Origin: Fibrobacter sp.
GTDB lineage: Bacteria; Fibrobacterota; Fibrobacteria; Fibrobacterales; Fibrobacteraceae
DNA: 51,192 bases
Reading direction: 5' to 3'
NCBI GenBank assembly: GCA_024398955.1
Contig: JAKSIG010000018.1
Location: 1-51,192, forward strand
The translations under genes were made by a program, and so were the position numbers. The notes below the pieces were generated by a model that saw only the letters and a list, made by a program, of their open reading frames with translations, did no database searches and was not told the origin of the DNA. Below are positions 1-8,062 of this stretch, in pieces (position 1 is the first letter of the stretch; each line of letters begins with the position of its first letter).

Positions 1-88
1 GATGGCCCCAGAATTCGCGGCCGCAGCCCGGTTCCTGGCAGACTTTCAACTTGATGCGCTTCTTCTTTTTGTACTTAGGTAATTGCAT
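1..88 (-). CDS. Small basic, probably zinc-binding protein (partial, C-terminus outside window)
   Basis: Reading the minus strand from ATG at 88 gives a 29-residue open start: a very basic segment (KYKKKKRIKLK) followed by a Cys-x4-Cys-Gly-x-x-Phe-x-Gly-His pattern. That looks like the first half of a small zinc finger; the remaining ligands would lie beyond base 1. A good ribosome binding site (GAGG) lies 5 bases upstream of the ATG, and a TATCTTTA box (-10-like) lies near 110-117 on the minus strand. It is divergent from the next gene. Function unknown; zinc binding is inferred from the Cys/His spacing only. Confidence 0.65.
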   Translation of the reverse strand, partial: MQLPKYKKKKRIKLKVCQEPGCGREFWGH

Positions 89-229
89 AAAAACCTCAAA
101 TTTGGCATAAAGATAGTAAAATTTAAAATCTACAAAAAAATTGGGGGCGATTTTGGTCGTTTTTCGGCTGTTTTGCGTGTATTAGGAAGGTCTGCCTCGC
201 AGGTGATGCAGGCTGTTTTGGAGAATGCG

Positions 230-1330
230 ATGAAAAACCGAAATTTGTGGATTCATGGGTGGGTGCTATTGTGTGCCGCGGCCTGGCTACTGCTGCTACT
301 GGGGGTGGGCGGTTGTCAGTACATAAGTGAGGGTTCGCCAGAAGAAAGTTATGGGCGGATTACGTTTCTGGATGTGGGGCAGGGGCTTGCGGTACTGCTG
401 GAGTACGAAGGTCGCTTTGCCCTGTACGATGCGGGGCCGGACTCTGCTGGTCTTGTAGATTCCTTGAGGAATCGGGGAATTGATTCGCTGGATTGGGTCC
501 TGCTGAGCCATAGCCATCGGGATCATTTGGGCGGAATGCTGGAATTGCTGGCAGGTTCCGCGGCAGGTGTCTCGCAGGGTGATGCAGCGGGGGGCTCGCG
601 GAAGGTTCCCGCAGTCCATGTCGCGCGCCTTATGGTGGGGCCGGACACCGCTAGAGGCTTTCTGATGGATTCTGTACTGCGGGCTGCTCGCCGCTTTAAC
701 ATTCCCGTAGATACTATAGGTCGCGGCGATCCCATTTACCTCGGGACGTCGCCTGCGGTAGGCCGTCATGATGGTACCGCCCCGTCAAGCGCCTCGGAAA
801 GTCCAAACGCAGGTCTCCGCTTAACGTGCCTGTGGCCCGCAAGGTACATGCGGGTTGGCGAAAACGGAGCGAGTCTTGTGATGAAGGTGGATTTGGTGGT
901 AGATGGAATCTACGGCGGGAACAATCGCGGAACCCATAGCGATTTCTTTGGGGGAACTTATGGCAATGCTGATGGCGAAACTTATGGCAGCGTGCGCGGT
1001 GACGTTTTTCGCGGTGTTCTTCTGACGGGTGACTTGGACTCCCTGGGTGAAACCCGCCTGTTGGAGATGGGAGTGGACGTGTCTGCGGATCTTTTGCAGG
1101 TGGGGCATCACGGTTCTGCCCATAGCTCTACCCTGCAGTTTCTAAACCGCGTGTCGCCGCGTTATGCGGTTATCAGTGCGGGGGCGGATAATGGATACGG
1201 CCATCCCGCGGAATCTGTATTGCGAAAGCTGCAATATGTGCTGAACGTGCCAACGGAAGCTGTTTTTCGCACAGACCTTCACGGTAGCGTTTCCTTTCTG
1301 ATGGCTCCCGGTGTAGGAATCGTGCGGTAA
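230..1330 (+). CDS. ComEC/Rec2-like metallo-beta-lactamase-fold hydrolase, probable lipoprotein
   Basis: A 366-residue protein with a metallo-beta-lactamase fold of the type at the C-terminus of ComEC. The metal motif HSHRDH is at residues 94-99 (His94, His96, Asp98, His99), with later TGDLD and GHHGS motifs that complete the two-metal site. ComEC's membrane channel is absent. The N-terminus is a signal-like hydrophobic segment ending in VGGC (Cys29), suggesting a lipoprotein outside the cytoplasm. The frame is open back to 83, but ATG 230 has GGAG 6 bases upstream and leaves a clean signal sequence. A Gly/Tyr-rich insert of about 30 residues lies before the TGD motif. Substrate is unknown; nuclease or phosphodiesterase activity is plausible. 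Confidence 0.8.
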   Translation: MKNRNLWIHGWVLLCAAAWLLLLLGVGGCQYISEGSPEESYGRITFLDVGQGLAVLLEYEGRFALYDAGPDSAGLVDSLRNRGIDSLDWVLLSHSHRDHLGGMLELLAGSAAGVSQGDAAGGSRKVPAVHVARLMVGPDTARGFLMDSVLRAARRFNIPVDTIGRGDPIYLGTSPAVGRHDGTAPSSASESPNAGLRLTCLWPARYMRVGENGASLVMKVDLVVDGIYGGNNRGTHSDFFGGTYGNADGETYGSVRGDVFRGVLLTGDLDSLGETRLLEMGVDVSADLLQVGHHGSAHSSTLQFLNRVSPRYAVISAGADNGYGHPAESVLRKLQYVLNVPTEAVFRTDLHGSVSFLMAPGVGIVR

Positions 1331-1335
1331 CGGGG

Positions 1336-2277
1336 CTATTCCCTAAACCCAACTCTGGCCTGGAAGTGGCAACGGGCCTTTAGCGGATTTCTCTTCATGT
1401 CTTCTGCGTTCATGCCGAAAAGTACCACGTGGTGCTTGGTATCCTTGAAGCGTACAATGTCCACTTTTTCTCCAAGGGGAATCTGATGAATGTAGTTCAT
1501 TTGGATGGATCGGATTCCTCGATTCTTGATTTCTTCACGGCTCAAGGCGTCTAGAACCCAGTCCACATAACGGCAGTGGTTTACATGATGGTTTACATCC
1601 ATGTCGGTGTTACGTCCTTGCACCTGGTCAATGACCTTAGGGAATAACCCCATAGAAAGAACGTCCAGCTTTTCGGGTAGAGCGTCTTTGCCTTCAAGAA
1701 TGGGAACCGGATATGGACTGATGGAAGGTGCCACTGCCTTTCCTGTTTTTAAGTCTACCAGCAGCCAACTGGAAGTCCCTTCCATAAGGACGTTTCCTCG
1801 GCTATCTTGAACAAAGTAATCCTTGTAAATGACTTTGTCCTTGTAATTTTCCTTGGCCCAGGTGCTGACTCGGAGTTCTTCTCCAAGAACGGGAGTATGG
1901 TTCCAGCGAAGTTTCATGCGGGTTACTGCACATCCATAGCCTGCCTTCATCATGTTCCATAAGCCGTAGCCCTTGCGTTCGGCATCTGAAAGGGCCGCCT
2001 CTTCAGTGAATTGGAACAGGCGCGAAAGCTTTAGTCGGTTGTATTCGTCGCAATCCGAGAAACGTACAGTAAATTTTAATTCCGTTACCTCATTTTCAGA
2101 TTCTTCTGCCGATGAGGGGGTGGTGCGGGTGGCGTTGGCCATCAGTTCTGCACTGATGGGAGTTTCTGTGATGGCAGAGGCGTCAAAGCCTGACTGCTCT
2201 TTCTTTATGTCTGCACTGCTGCGGCCGTTGTCGGCATCATCTTGCTTCTTTGATCCAAATAGCTTATCCCAGAACAT
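1336..2277 (-). CDS. Acyl-ACP thioesterase family protein
   Basis: A 313-residue protein. The first 65 or so residues are polar and low in complexity, with no family match that I recognise. The rest is a double hot-dog acyl-ACP thioesterase (FatA/FatB-like, PF01643): an RFSDCDEYNRLKL segment in the first hot-dog domain, a WAKENYKDKVIYKDYFV strand region, and DMDVNHHVNHCRYVDW in the second, the family's Asn/His-containing active-site region. It would release free fatty acids from acyl-ACP in the cytoplasm. It converges on the metallo-hydrolase gene with a 5-base gap and diverges from aroA. The polar N-terminal extension is unusual, and a start further downstream is possible. Confidence 0.85.
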   Translation of the reverse strand: MFWDKLFGSKKQDDADNGRSSADIKKEQSGFDASAITETPISAELMANATRTTPSSAEESENEVTELKFTVRFSDCDEYNRLKLSRLFQFTEEAALSDAERKGYGLWNMMKAGYGCAVTRMKLRWNHTPVLGEELRVSTWAKENYKDKVIYKDYFVQDSRGNVLMEGTSSWLLVDLKTGKAVAPSISPYPVPILEGKDALPEKLDVLSMGLFPKVIDQVQGRNTDMDVNHHVNHCRYVDWVLDALSREEIKNRGIRSIQMNYIHQIPLGEKVDIVRFKDTKHHVVLFGMNAEDMKRNPLKARCHFQARVGFRE

Positions 2278-2341
2278 AAGTCCTCACGTCGTTATGAGCC
2301 GCATTTGTACGGCCATTCAAAAAAAGTCTGTCTATAATTTA

Positions 2342-2349
2342 TAAATTTG
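2342..2349 (+). promoter_or_regulatory. Candidate -10/-7 box for aroA
   Basis: TAAATTTG fits the TAnnTTTG box seen elsewhere in this window and ends 5 bases before the aroA ATG. A second candidate, TATAAT, lies at 2333-2338. Neither has a convincing -35 box. If TAAATTTG is the real box, the transcript would begin at or next to the start codon. Confidence 0.3.
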
Positions 2350-2354
2350 CAGGC

Positions 2355-3686
2355 ATGGCAGAAGTATTTTCCCGACCCAGTTCTTTACAGTTGCCGGCCC
2401 TCAGCTCCTATAATGGAGAAGTTCGAGTTCCTGGCTCCAAGAGTATTACAAATCGTGTTTTTTTGATTTCGGCTTTAGCGAAAGGCACAACAAAGCTTCA
2501 TAATTTGCTGCGTAGTGACGACACCCGGTATATGGGCGAAGCTCTTAAGCAGCTTGGCGTTGATATTGAAATGTCCGAGGACTTTTCCGAAGCGACAGTT
2601 GTTGGTAATGGTGGTTCGATCGATGCCCCCGAAAATGTGGATGGCGATTATATTGCAGATTTGTACTTGGGAAATGCGGGTACCGCAATGCGCTCTCTCT
2701 GTGCGGCCCTTGCCTTGGGGAAGGGCGAATTCCGCCTGAGTGGCGAGCAGCGTATGAAGGAACGCCCCATACGCGATCTGGTTGACGCCCTGGGACTTCT
2801 TGGTGCGGATATTACTTACATGGAAACGGTAGGTTTCCCGCCGGTTTGCATTAGGGCCAACGGTCTTAAGAGCGGTTCTGTGAGCGTTCGTGGCAACATT
2901 TCTAGCCAGTATCTTACGGCCCTTTTGATTTGTGCTCCGTATGCATTGGGCGAAGACGGTTCCGAACTTCACATTCATGTAGAAGGTCAGCTGATCTCTG
3001 CTCCCTATATCTTGCTCACATTGGATGTGATGAATCATTTTGGCATTGAAGTGCGTCATGACGGTCTTACCGACTTTTATGTGCCAAAGGGCGTATACGT
3101 TAGTCCTGGCGATTACATGGTGGAAGGTGATGCCAGCTCTGCTAGCTATCCGCTGGCTGCAGCAGCAATTGCAAAGGGCAAGTGTCGCGTTTTGGGAGTC
3201 GGTAGCGAAAGTCGTCAGGGAGATGTGGCCTTTGTCGATGTGCTGAAGAAGATGGGTGCTAAAATTACCATGGGCCCTGATTGGGTTGAATGCGAAGGCG
3301 CCGAATTGCATGCCTGCGACTTGAATCTGAATGATATTCCTGATGCTGCCATGACTGTGGCGGTTCTCGCCCTCTTTGCCGATGGCCCCATGACCATTAG
3401 CGGCATTGCCAGCTGGCGCGTGAAGGAAACCGATCGTATTGCCGCCATGGCGGCAGAGCTTCGCAAGGTGGGTGCCGAAGTTGTAGAATCCAATGATTCC
3501 ATTACAGTAACTCCGCCTGCAAAGCTTAATGAAAATGTAGCCATCGAAACCTATAACGATCATCGAATGGCCATGTGCTTTAGCCTGGTGGCTCTTGGCG
3601 GCGTGCCAGTAAAGATTATGGACCCGGCCTGCGTCAACAAGACCTATCCCAAGTATTTCGAGGATTTCCAAAAGCTGGCAAAGTAG
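2355..3686 (+). CDS. aroA: 3-phosphoshikimate 1-carboxyvinyltransferase (EPSP synthase)
   Basis: A 443-residue enzyme of the shikimate pathway that joins PEP and shikimate-3-phosphate. It aligns end to end with class I EPSP synthases such as E. coli AroA: PGSKSITNR near residues 26-34, the PEP-site loop LGNAGTAMRS at 105-114, MKERPIRDLVDAL, SSQYLTALL, EGDASSASYPLAAAAI, NDIPDAAMT, WRVKETDR and YNDHRMAMCFSL. The loop residue equivalent to E. coli Pro101 is Ser114. Cytoplasmic. The gene stands alone rather than in an aromatic amino acid operon. The ATG at 2355 follows a possible weak AGG and may be leaderless. Confidence 0.97.
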   Translation: MAEVFSRPSSLQLPALSSYNGEVRVPGSKSITNRVFLISALAKGTTKLHNLLRSDDTRYMGEALKQLGVDIEMSEDFSEATVVGNGGSIDAPENVDGDYIADLYLGNAGTAMRSLCAALALGKGEFRLSGEQRMKERPIRDLVDALGLLGADITYMETVGFPPVCIRANGLKSGSVSVRGNISSQYLTALLICAPYALGEDGSELHIHVEGQLISAPYILLTLDVMNHFGIEVRHDGLTDFYVPKGVYVSPGDYMVEGDASSASYPLAAAAIAKGKCRVLGVGSESRQGDVAFVDVLKKMGAKITMGPDWVECEGAELHACDLNLNDIPDAAMTVAVLALFADGPMTISGIASWRVKETDRIAAMAAELRKVGAEVVESNDSITVTPPAKLNENVAIETYNDHRMAMCFSLVALGGVPVKIMDPACVNKTYPKYFEDFQKLAK

Positions 3687-3716
3687 AGACCTGCGTTTTT
3701 TTGCGAGATAAGAAGA

Positions 3717-5291
3717 GTGAACGTAATCCTTAAGTTGTTTCTGCTGTGTGTGTGTTCGGTAACGGTAATGGCCGCTCCCGAGTTTCGTGCAGTAACAGTC
3801 AAGGACACTTTGATATTCTGGGCCATGGATGACGGTGTCAATTCTGGCTTTGCCCTGCAGAAAATCACCCGCAAGTTTAGCCAGCAGAGTAAGGTTCCCG
3901 TCAAGGTCCGTTTCCTGGGCTGGGGTTCTGCTTTTGACGAACTGAACCGCGTTCTTTCAATGGATTCTGCAGATGTAATGAATTCCGGAGCCGAGATTCC
4001 CGATGTGATTCAGTTGGGTTCCAGCTGGACTCCGTACTTTGCTAAGGCTGGTGTTATTTCTCCCGTTGATAGTCTGCTGGAAATGGCGGACTCAACCCGC
4101 TTTTTATCCGAGGCGATGAAAGCGACTCACGTTGGACACGGCAAAGAAACTTATTCCCTTCCATGGTTTCTGGATGTTCGTGGTCTTTTTGTGAACGAAC
4201 GTCTGTGGAATCAGCAGGGCTTTAACGAAGATGACGTGGAATCTTATCCTAAGTTCTTTGGAACGCTCCGTGCCATCGCAAAATCCGGCCTCAAGAATGA
4301 AGCTGGTCGCAAGGTGACTCCCTTTGAATTTGGAGTTCGAGATGATTGGACAGGTCAGCAGCAGATGGCTCCCATTTTATGGAGTTTCGGAGGCGACATC
4401 GTAACGGAATCTATGGATTCTGCAGGCCACATTAGCTATCGTAGTGCCCTTACAGATTCCTTGACTCTTGTCGGCCTTCGCCATTATCTAAAGCTCCTTC
4501 GAGATGAAGAACTTTCTCCCAATGGACTTCACGAAAATTCCAGCCAGAGTACCGACCGCTTTATCCGTTCTGAAATGCTGATGATTTTTGGAACTTCTGA
4601 AATCATCCGCAAGATGGAGTTCGGAAACGACCTGGGTGGCCTGATGGAAAGTTCCCTGGCAAAGGATGGCATCACTGTTGTTCCTGCACCCAAGGGGCCC
4701 GCGGGTAGATTTACCTTTGTTGGCGGAAGCCATCTGGCACTTCCAAAGATCGGAGCTTATAACGAAACCAGACGTAAGTCTGCAGTAGATCTTTTCCTGT
4801 ATATGCTGCGTGCCGATAACGTGGATTACTATTCTCATCAGATCGGTTTCTTGCCTGCTGATCGCGGGCTTATTCGTATTTGGGCCGAAGATAATCGCTA
4901 CTATCAGCTTATTGATGGCCTAGAAAAGAATGGACGCAGTTTCCTGAATATTCCCGAATGGGGACAGGTGGAAGTCATCATTAACGATATGGTAAATCAT
5001 ATTGGCAAGACTCTTTTGGATCGCAATCTGGATGCCGCTGAAGAAATCGCAAATCTTGTAGTAGATGCTCATGAAAAAGTAAATGCGGTCTTAGGATATT
5101 CAGATTCCTCAAAAGGTTCTGAATTGAAATCCCGTATAAAGCTTTCCCTGATGCAGCCTGTTCAAGAACAGAAAAATGAAATGCACGAAATTTCTGCAGA
5201 AAAGGGAACATCGCTTTTCATGTTTGTAGTGACAGGAGCCATAGTGCTTCTTCTTGGTTCTGCAGTTGTAATTTTACGTCGCAAGCATTAG
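3717..5291 (+). CDS. Extracellular solute-binding protein (ABC family 1 type) with C-terminal membrane anchor
   Basis: A 524-residue protein starting at GTG 3717. It has a signal peptide (hydrophobic to about residue 20, MAAPEF junction) and a long periplasmic-binding-protein domain of the maltose/sugar-binding type: residues such as LPWFLDVRGLFVNERLW and LWSFGGDIV sit where family 1 solute-binding proteins have their inter-lobe segments. It ends with a hydrophobic stretch (MFVVTGAIVLLLGSAVVIL) followed by RRKH, a classical stop-transfer anchor. No ABC permease or ATPase gene is adjacent. Three bases separate it from the next gene, so the two are probably cotranscribed. Substrate unknown; a sugar is a guess. 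Confidence 0.82.
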   Translation: MNVILKLFLLCVCSVTVMAAPEFRAVTVKDTLIFWAMDDGVNSGFALQKITRKFSQQSKVPVKVRFLGWGSAFDELNRVLSMDSADVMNSGAEIPDVIQLGSSWTPYFAKAGVISPVDSLLEMADSTRFLSEAMKATHVGHGKETYSLPWFLDVRGLFVNERLWNQQGFNEDDVESYPKFFGTLRAIAKSGLKNEAGRKVTPFEFGVRDDWTGQQQMAPILWSFGGDIVTESMDSAGHISYRSALTDSLTLVGLRHYLKLLRDEELSPNGLHENSSQSTDRFIRSEMLMIFGTSEIIRKMEFGNDLGGLMESSLAKDGITVVPAPKGPAGRFTFVGGSHLALPKIGAYNETRRKSAVDLFLYMLRADNVDYYSHQIGFLPADRGLIRIWAEDNRYYQLIDGLEKNGRSFLNIPEWGQVEVIINDMVNHIGKTLLDRNLDAAEEIANLVVDAHEKVNAVLGYSDSSKGSELKSRIKLSLMQPVQEQKNEMHEISAEKGTSLFMFVVTGAIVLLLGSAVVILRRKH

Positions 5292-5294
5292 TGT

Positions 5295-7490
5295 ATGATG
5301 AAATTTTTTGCCTTTAACGAAATTCTCGCAAAACAAATTGCGCTTGTTGTCCTGTTTTTTTCCATTTGGGCAAATGCAGGCTTTGAACTGGACTCTTTCC
5401 AGGTTTATGTTGACTCCATGGTCCCTGGTTCTCGCTATGGCCTGTCTATTCGTTCTGTAAAGACTGGCAAGGAACTGGGACAAATTCGTGGAACCGAGAA
5501 GTTTACGCCGGCAAGTTCGCTTAAGACTCTGACGACTGCCACGGCTCTCCATTTTTTGCCGCTGGACTATGAACCCAAAACCGAAATTTCCTTGAATGGA
5601 AGTGTCCAAAAAAATAAGGATGATAAAGATCAAAAGTCAGTTTTTGTTGGAATCGTGAATGTCCGAGGAGAAGGCGATCCGAATTTTTCGGGAAGGTATT
5701 ATGCAGATCCTTTTGATGTGCTGTATGCAATGGCAGATTCCATCAAGAGCTTTGGCGTAGATACTATCCGTGGCAGCATTCAGCTGGATACGTCTTATTA
5801 TACGGGGCCATGGAAGGCGGAACATTGGCGTAAGAATTTTTATGATGCCTGGTACGGTGCCGAAATAGCGCCTCTGAATTTTAACGACAACTGCACCATG
5901 ATTCGCTTTAAGCCGGGCGAAAACATTGGCGATACCGCTCGTGCCGAAATTCTCCCGGATGTAGGCTATGTTGTTCTGAAAAATGAAATGACTACAGTAA
6001 AGGGCCGCGCCAAGAAATGGACCTGGGCTCTGGATCCCGTAAAGCCAGAAATTACCATTGGTGGAACAATCGGCATAAACGTTGATTCCAGCCAGTTGGT
6101 TCTTCCGGTACGAAATCCTGTAAGTTATTTTAAGGCGGCCTTTATGTACGCCCTAAAGGAACGAGGCCTTACTTATGTTCCTGATAGTTCCGTTACTACA
6201 GGGATTGAAATCAAGAAGTTCTCCTTTAGCGCCGCGCCGCTGCTGAGTATGATGGATGAAATTAACCAACGTAGTCAGAACTTTCATGCAGAGGCTCTGT
6301 TCCGTAATTTAGGCGGCCAGAAGGCTGGCGAGGGCAGCGTCGAAGGTGGAAAGGCTATGGAGCGTAAGTTCCTTGCTGAAATTGGACTTGATTCCGCTGA
6401 CTTTGAAGTTTGGGATGGCTGCGGACTGTCTCCCAAGAACAAGGTGAAGCCTTCTGTAGAAACGCAATTGCTTGCAAAGATGGCCAGACATCCGAAGGGA
6501 TCCTATTATATCAACAGTTTGGCGGGGCCAGGCTTAGGTACCGGAAGTAAGCGACAGCTAGACAATCCTTATCCGTGGCTCACTCGCTTTAAGACGGGGT
6601 TTATTGGAGAAGTTCACGCCTTGGTGGGGTACGTGTTCCCTATGGATGGAGACACTTTGGCTGTCGCCATGTACCTGAATGAAACCGGCAAAAATCCAGA
6701 TGCTAAGCTGAAGGATGTCCTTGATACCCTCTGGAACCGGGTGGTCATGCAGACAAACGATAATTACGCGTCCCTCATAGAGATGAAGTCTCTCTGGCTG
6801 GATGGACGTCAGGTTCGCAGTCTTCCTGCCCGTCTTGATTATTTCTCAAAGGCGCTCATCGGTAAACCATATCTGCTAGGCCCTATGGGTGAAAGCTATC
6901 TGGATTCCATCGAGAACAAGCCTCTGGTCTATATGGATTCGCTGGACTGTGTTACCTACGTAGAACACGCTCTTGCCATGGCTCTTGCGACCAGTGAAGA
7001 TTCCATTTTCTCTATCCATCAGCGAATTCGCTATGTGGATGGCAAGATCGATTATGCACACCGTAAGCACTATATGCTGGTAGACTGGGTCGGAGAAGGT
7101 AAGTTCGCAAAAGTGCTGCCGCTGCCTGGCGATACTATCATTCAGCGAACGATGCCTAAGAAGGATTTTTTCAAGGCCAAGGGAATTAAACGTGAACAGC
7201 CTGATGCTCCGTCGGATATCCGCTATTTGCCTTATGACAAGGCGGTCGAATTGATGTCCAAGCCTTATGAAGGCCCCATGACTGTGGTGGGGATTGCCTA
7301 TATTGGCAAATCCGAAAAAATTGATGCGACCCACACTGGCTTTGTGATTTTGCGCCCAGGAGAATTGCCGCGCGTTCGTCACGCCTCATCCCTAAGAAAG
7401 CAGGTGGTAGAGCAGCCCTTGATTGAGTATCTTGAAAGTCGCCGAGGTAAACTGCCGGGTATTACGCTGTTTGAATTTATCCCGCAGTAA
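5295..7490 (+). CDS. PBP4-type D-Ala-D-Ala carboxypeptidase/endopeptidase fused to DUF1460 amidase-like domain
   Basis: A 731-residue secreted protein with a signal peptide at the N-terminus. Residues 30-490 form a peptidase S13 (PBP4/DacB) domain with all three active-site motifs: SSLK at 74-77 (Ser74 nucleophile), SQN at 327-329 and KTG at 433-435. Residues 510-731 match DUF1460, an NlpC/P60-like cysteine peptidase or amidase fold, with LDCVTYVE (Cys552) and a candidate His680 in ATHTGFVIL. The fusion would cut peptidoglycan cross-links and, probably, another bond in the stem peptide or its link to the glycan. It starts 3 bases after the solute-binding protein gene. The S13 part is secure; the DUF1460 activity is inferred. 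Confidence 0.9.
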   Translation: MMKFFAFNEILAKQIALVVLFFSIWANAGFELDSFQVYVDSMVPGSRYGLSIRSVKTGKELGQIRGTEKFTPASSLKTLTTATALHFLPLDYEPKTEISLNGSVQKNKDDKDQKSVFVGIVNVRGEGDPNFSGRYYADPFDVLYAMADSIKSFGVDTIRGSIQLDTSYYTGPWKAEHWRKNFYDAWYGAEIAPLNFNDNCTMIRFKPGENIGDTARAEILPDVGYVVLKNEMTTVKGRAKKWTWALDPVKPEITIGGTIGINVDSSQLVLPVRNPVSYFKAAFMYALKERGLTYVPDSSVTTGIEIKKFSFSAAPLLSMMDEINQRSQNFHAEALFRNLGGQKAGEGSVEGGKAMERKFLAEIGLDSADFEVWDGCGLSPKNKVKPSVETQLLAKMARHPKGSYYINSLAGPGLGTGSKRQLDNPYPWLTRFKTGFIGEVHALVGYVFPMDGDTLAVAMYLNETGKNPDAKLKDVLDTLWNRVVMQTNDNYASLIEMKSLWLDGRQVRSLPARLDYFSKALIGKPYLLGPMGESYLDSIENKPLVYMDSLDCVTYVEHALAMALATSEDSIFSIHQRIRYVDGKIDYAHRKHYMLVDWVGEGKFAKVLPLPGDTIIQRTMPKKDFFKAKGIKREQPDAPSDIRYLPYDKAVELMSKPYEGPMTVVGIAYIGKSEKIDATHTGFVILRPGELPRVRHASSLRKQVVEQPLIEYLESRRGKLPGITLFEFIPQ

Positions 7491-7528
7491 AAAGCCGATG
7501 AATTAAAAAGCGGCAAAATTGCAGCAAA

Positions 7529-7554
7529 AATGCAGTCGGTGGGCTGCGTTTTTT
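7529..7554 (+). terminator. Intrinsic terminator after the PBP4-DUF1460 gene
   Basis: A 7-bp stem (AATGCAG/CTGCGTT, one wobble pair) with an 8-base loop runs directly into a T tract. It overlaps the stop codon of the convergent gene. Confidence 0.6.
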
Positions 7555-7993
7555 AGTCTCCAAAGTCGAATGCAAGTATTGCGACCATTTCGTGGCGGGC
7601 GCCCTGCGATTCGGTTCCCTCAAAAGCAGTCCAGGCGTCCGGTTCCCAGCCGTAAGCGTTTACGGTAAGTTCCTTACCGATGGCAATTTCTGCATTTTCG
7701 ATGTCGGCCCACTGGATCTTTCCTGTGGGAGCTTTATAGTAGCGAAGCATTCCCAGGGCTTCCATGGATTCCGGATAATCATCTACCAGCTGGTAGACGC
7801 AATCCTTATAGGAATCGCCCTGCAGCCGAATGACGCGATAAAGTCTTTTACGCCCTAGGAACTTTGCAAGGTCTCCCTGATGTACCACCACCTTTGCGTC
7901 ACTTCCAAAGAAGGTAGACAGCTCACGAAATACTTCGGAGTTTTCGTCCATCAAGGGGGAAAGTCTCTTGATCAAGTCGGCGGCGTTTTCCAT
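7553..7993 (-). CDS. Hypothetical protein
   Basis: A 146-residue acidic protein with no recognised family. The frame is open far upstream, but the upstream part (to 8464) lies antisense to the next gene and reads as noise. The coherent protein begins at MENAADLIKRLSPLMDEN, ATG at 7993; an alternative ATG at 8023 adds 10 residues. It has an N-terminal helix-rich part and then alternating strands (KVVVHQGDLAKFL, RLYRVIRLQGDSYKDCVYQLVDDYPES), suggesting a small globular cytoplasmic protein. No signal peptide or membrane segment. It is divergent from the unknown gene at 8063. Confidence 0.6.
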   Translation of the reverse strand: MENAADLIKRLSPLMDENSEVFRELSTFFGSDAKVVVHQGDLAKFLGRKRLYRVIRLQGDSYKDCVYQLVDDYPESMEALGMLRYYKAPTGKIQWADIENAEIAIGKELTVNAYGWEPDAWTAFEGTESQGARHEMVAILAFDFGD

Positions 7994-8062
7994 ATCGCAA
8001 AAGATAACAAAGACCGCGGGCATAATTAGACAAAAACCTGATTTACAGCGATAAAGATATGT

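Noticed and set aside
11..24. GAATTCGCGGCCGC at the window start looks like an EcoRI-NotI cloning adapter
   Set aside because: On the minus strand it reads in frame through a coherent Cys-x4-Cys-Gly zinc-finger-like pattern with a good ribosome binding site, so native coding sequence is the simpler reading.
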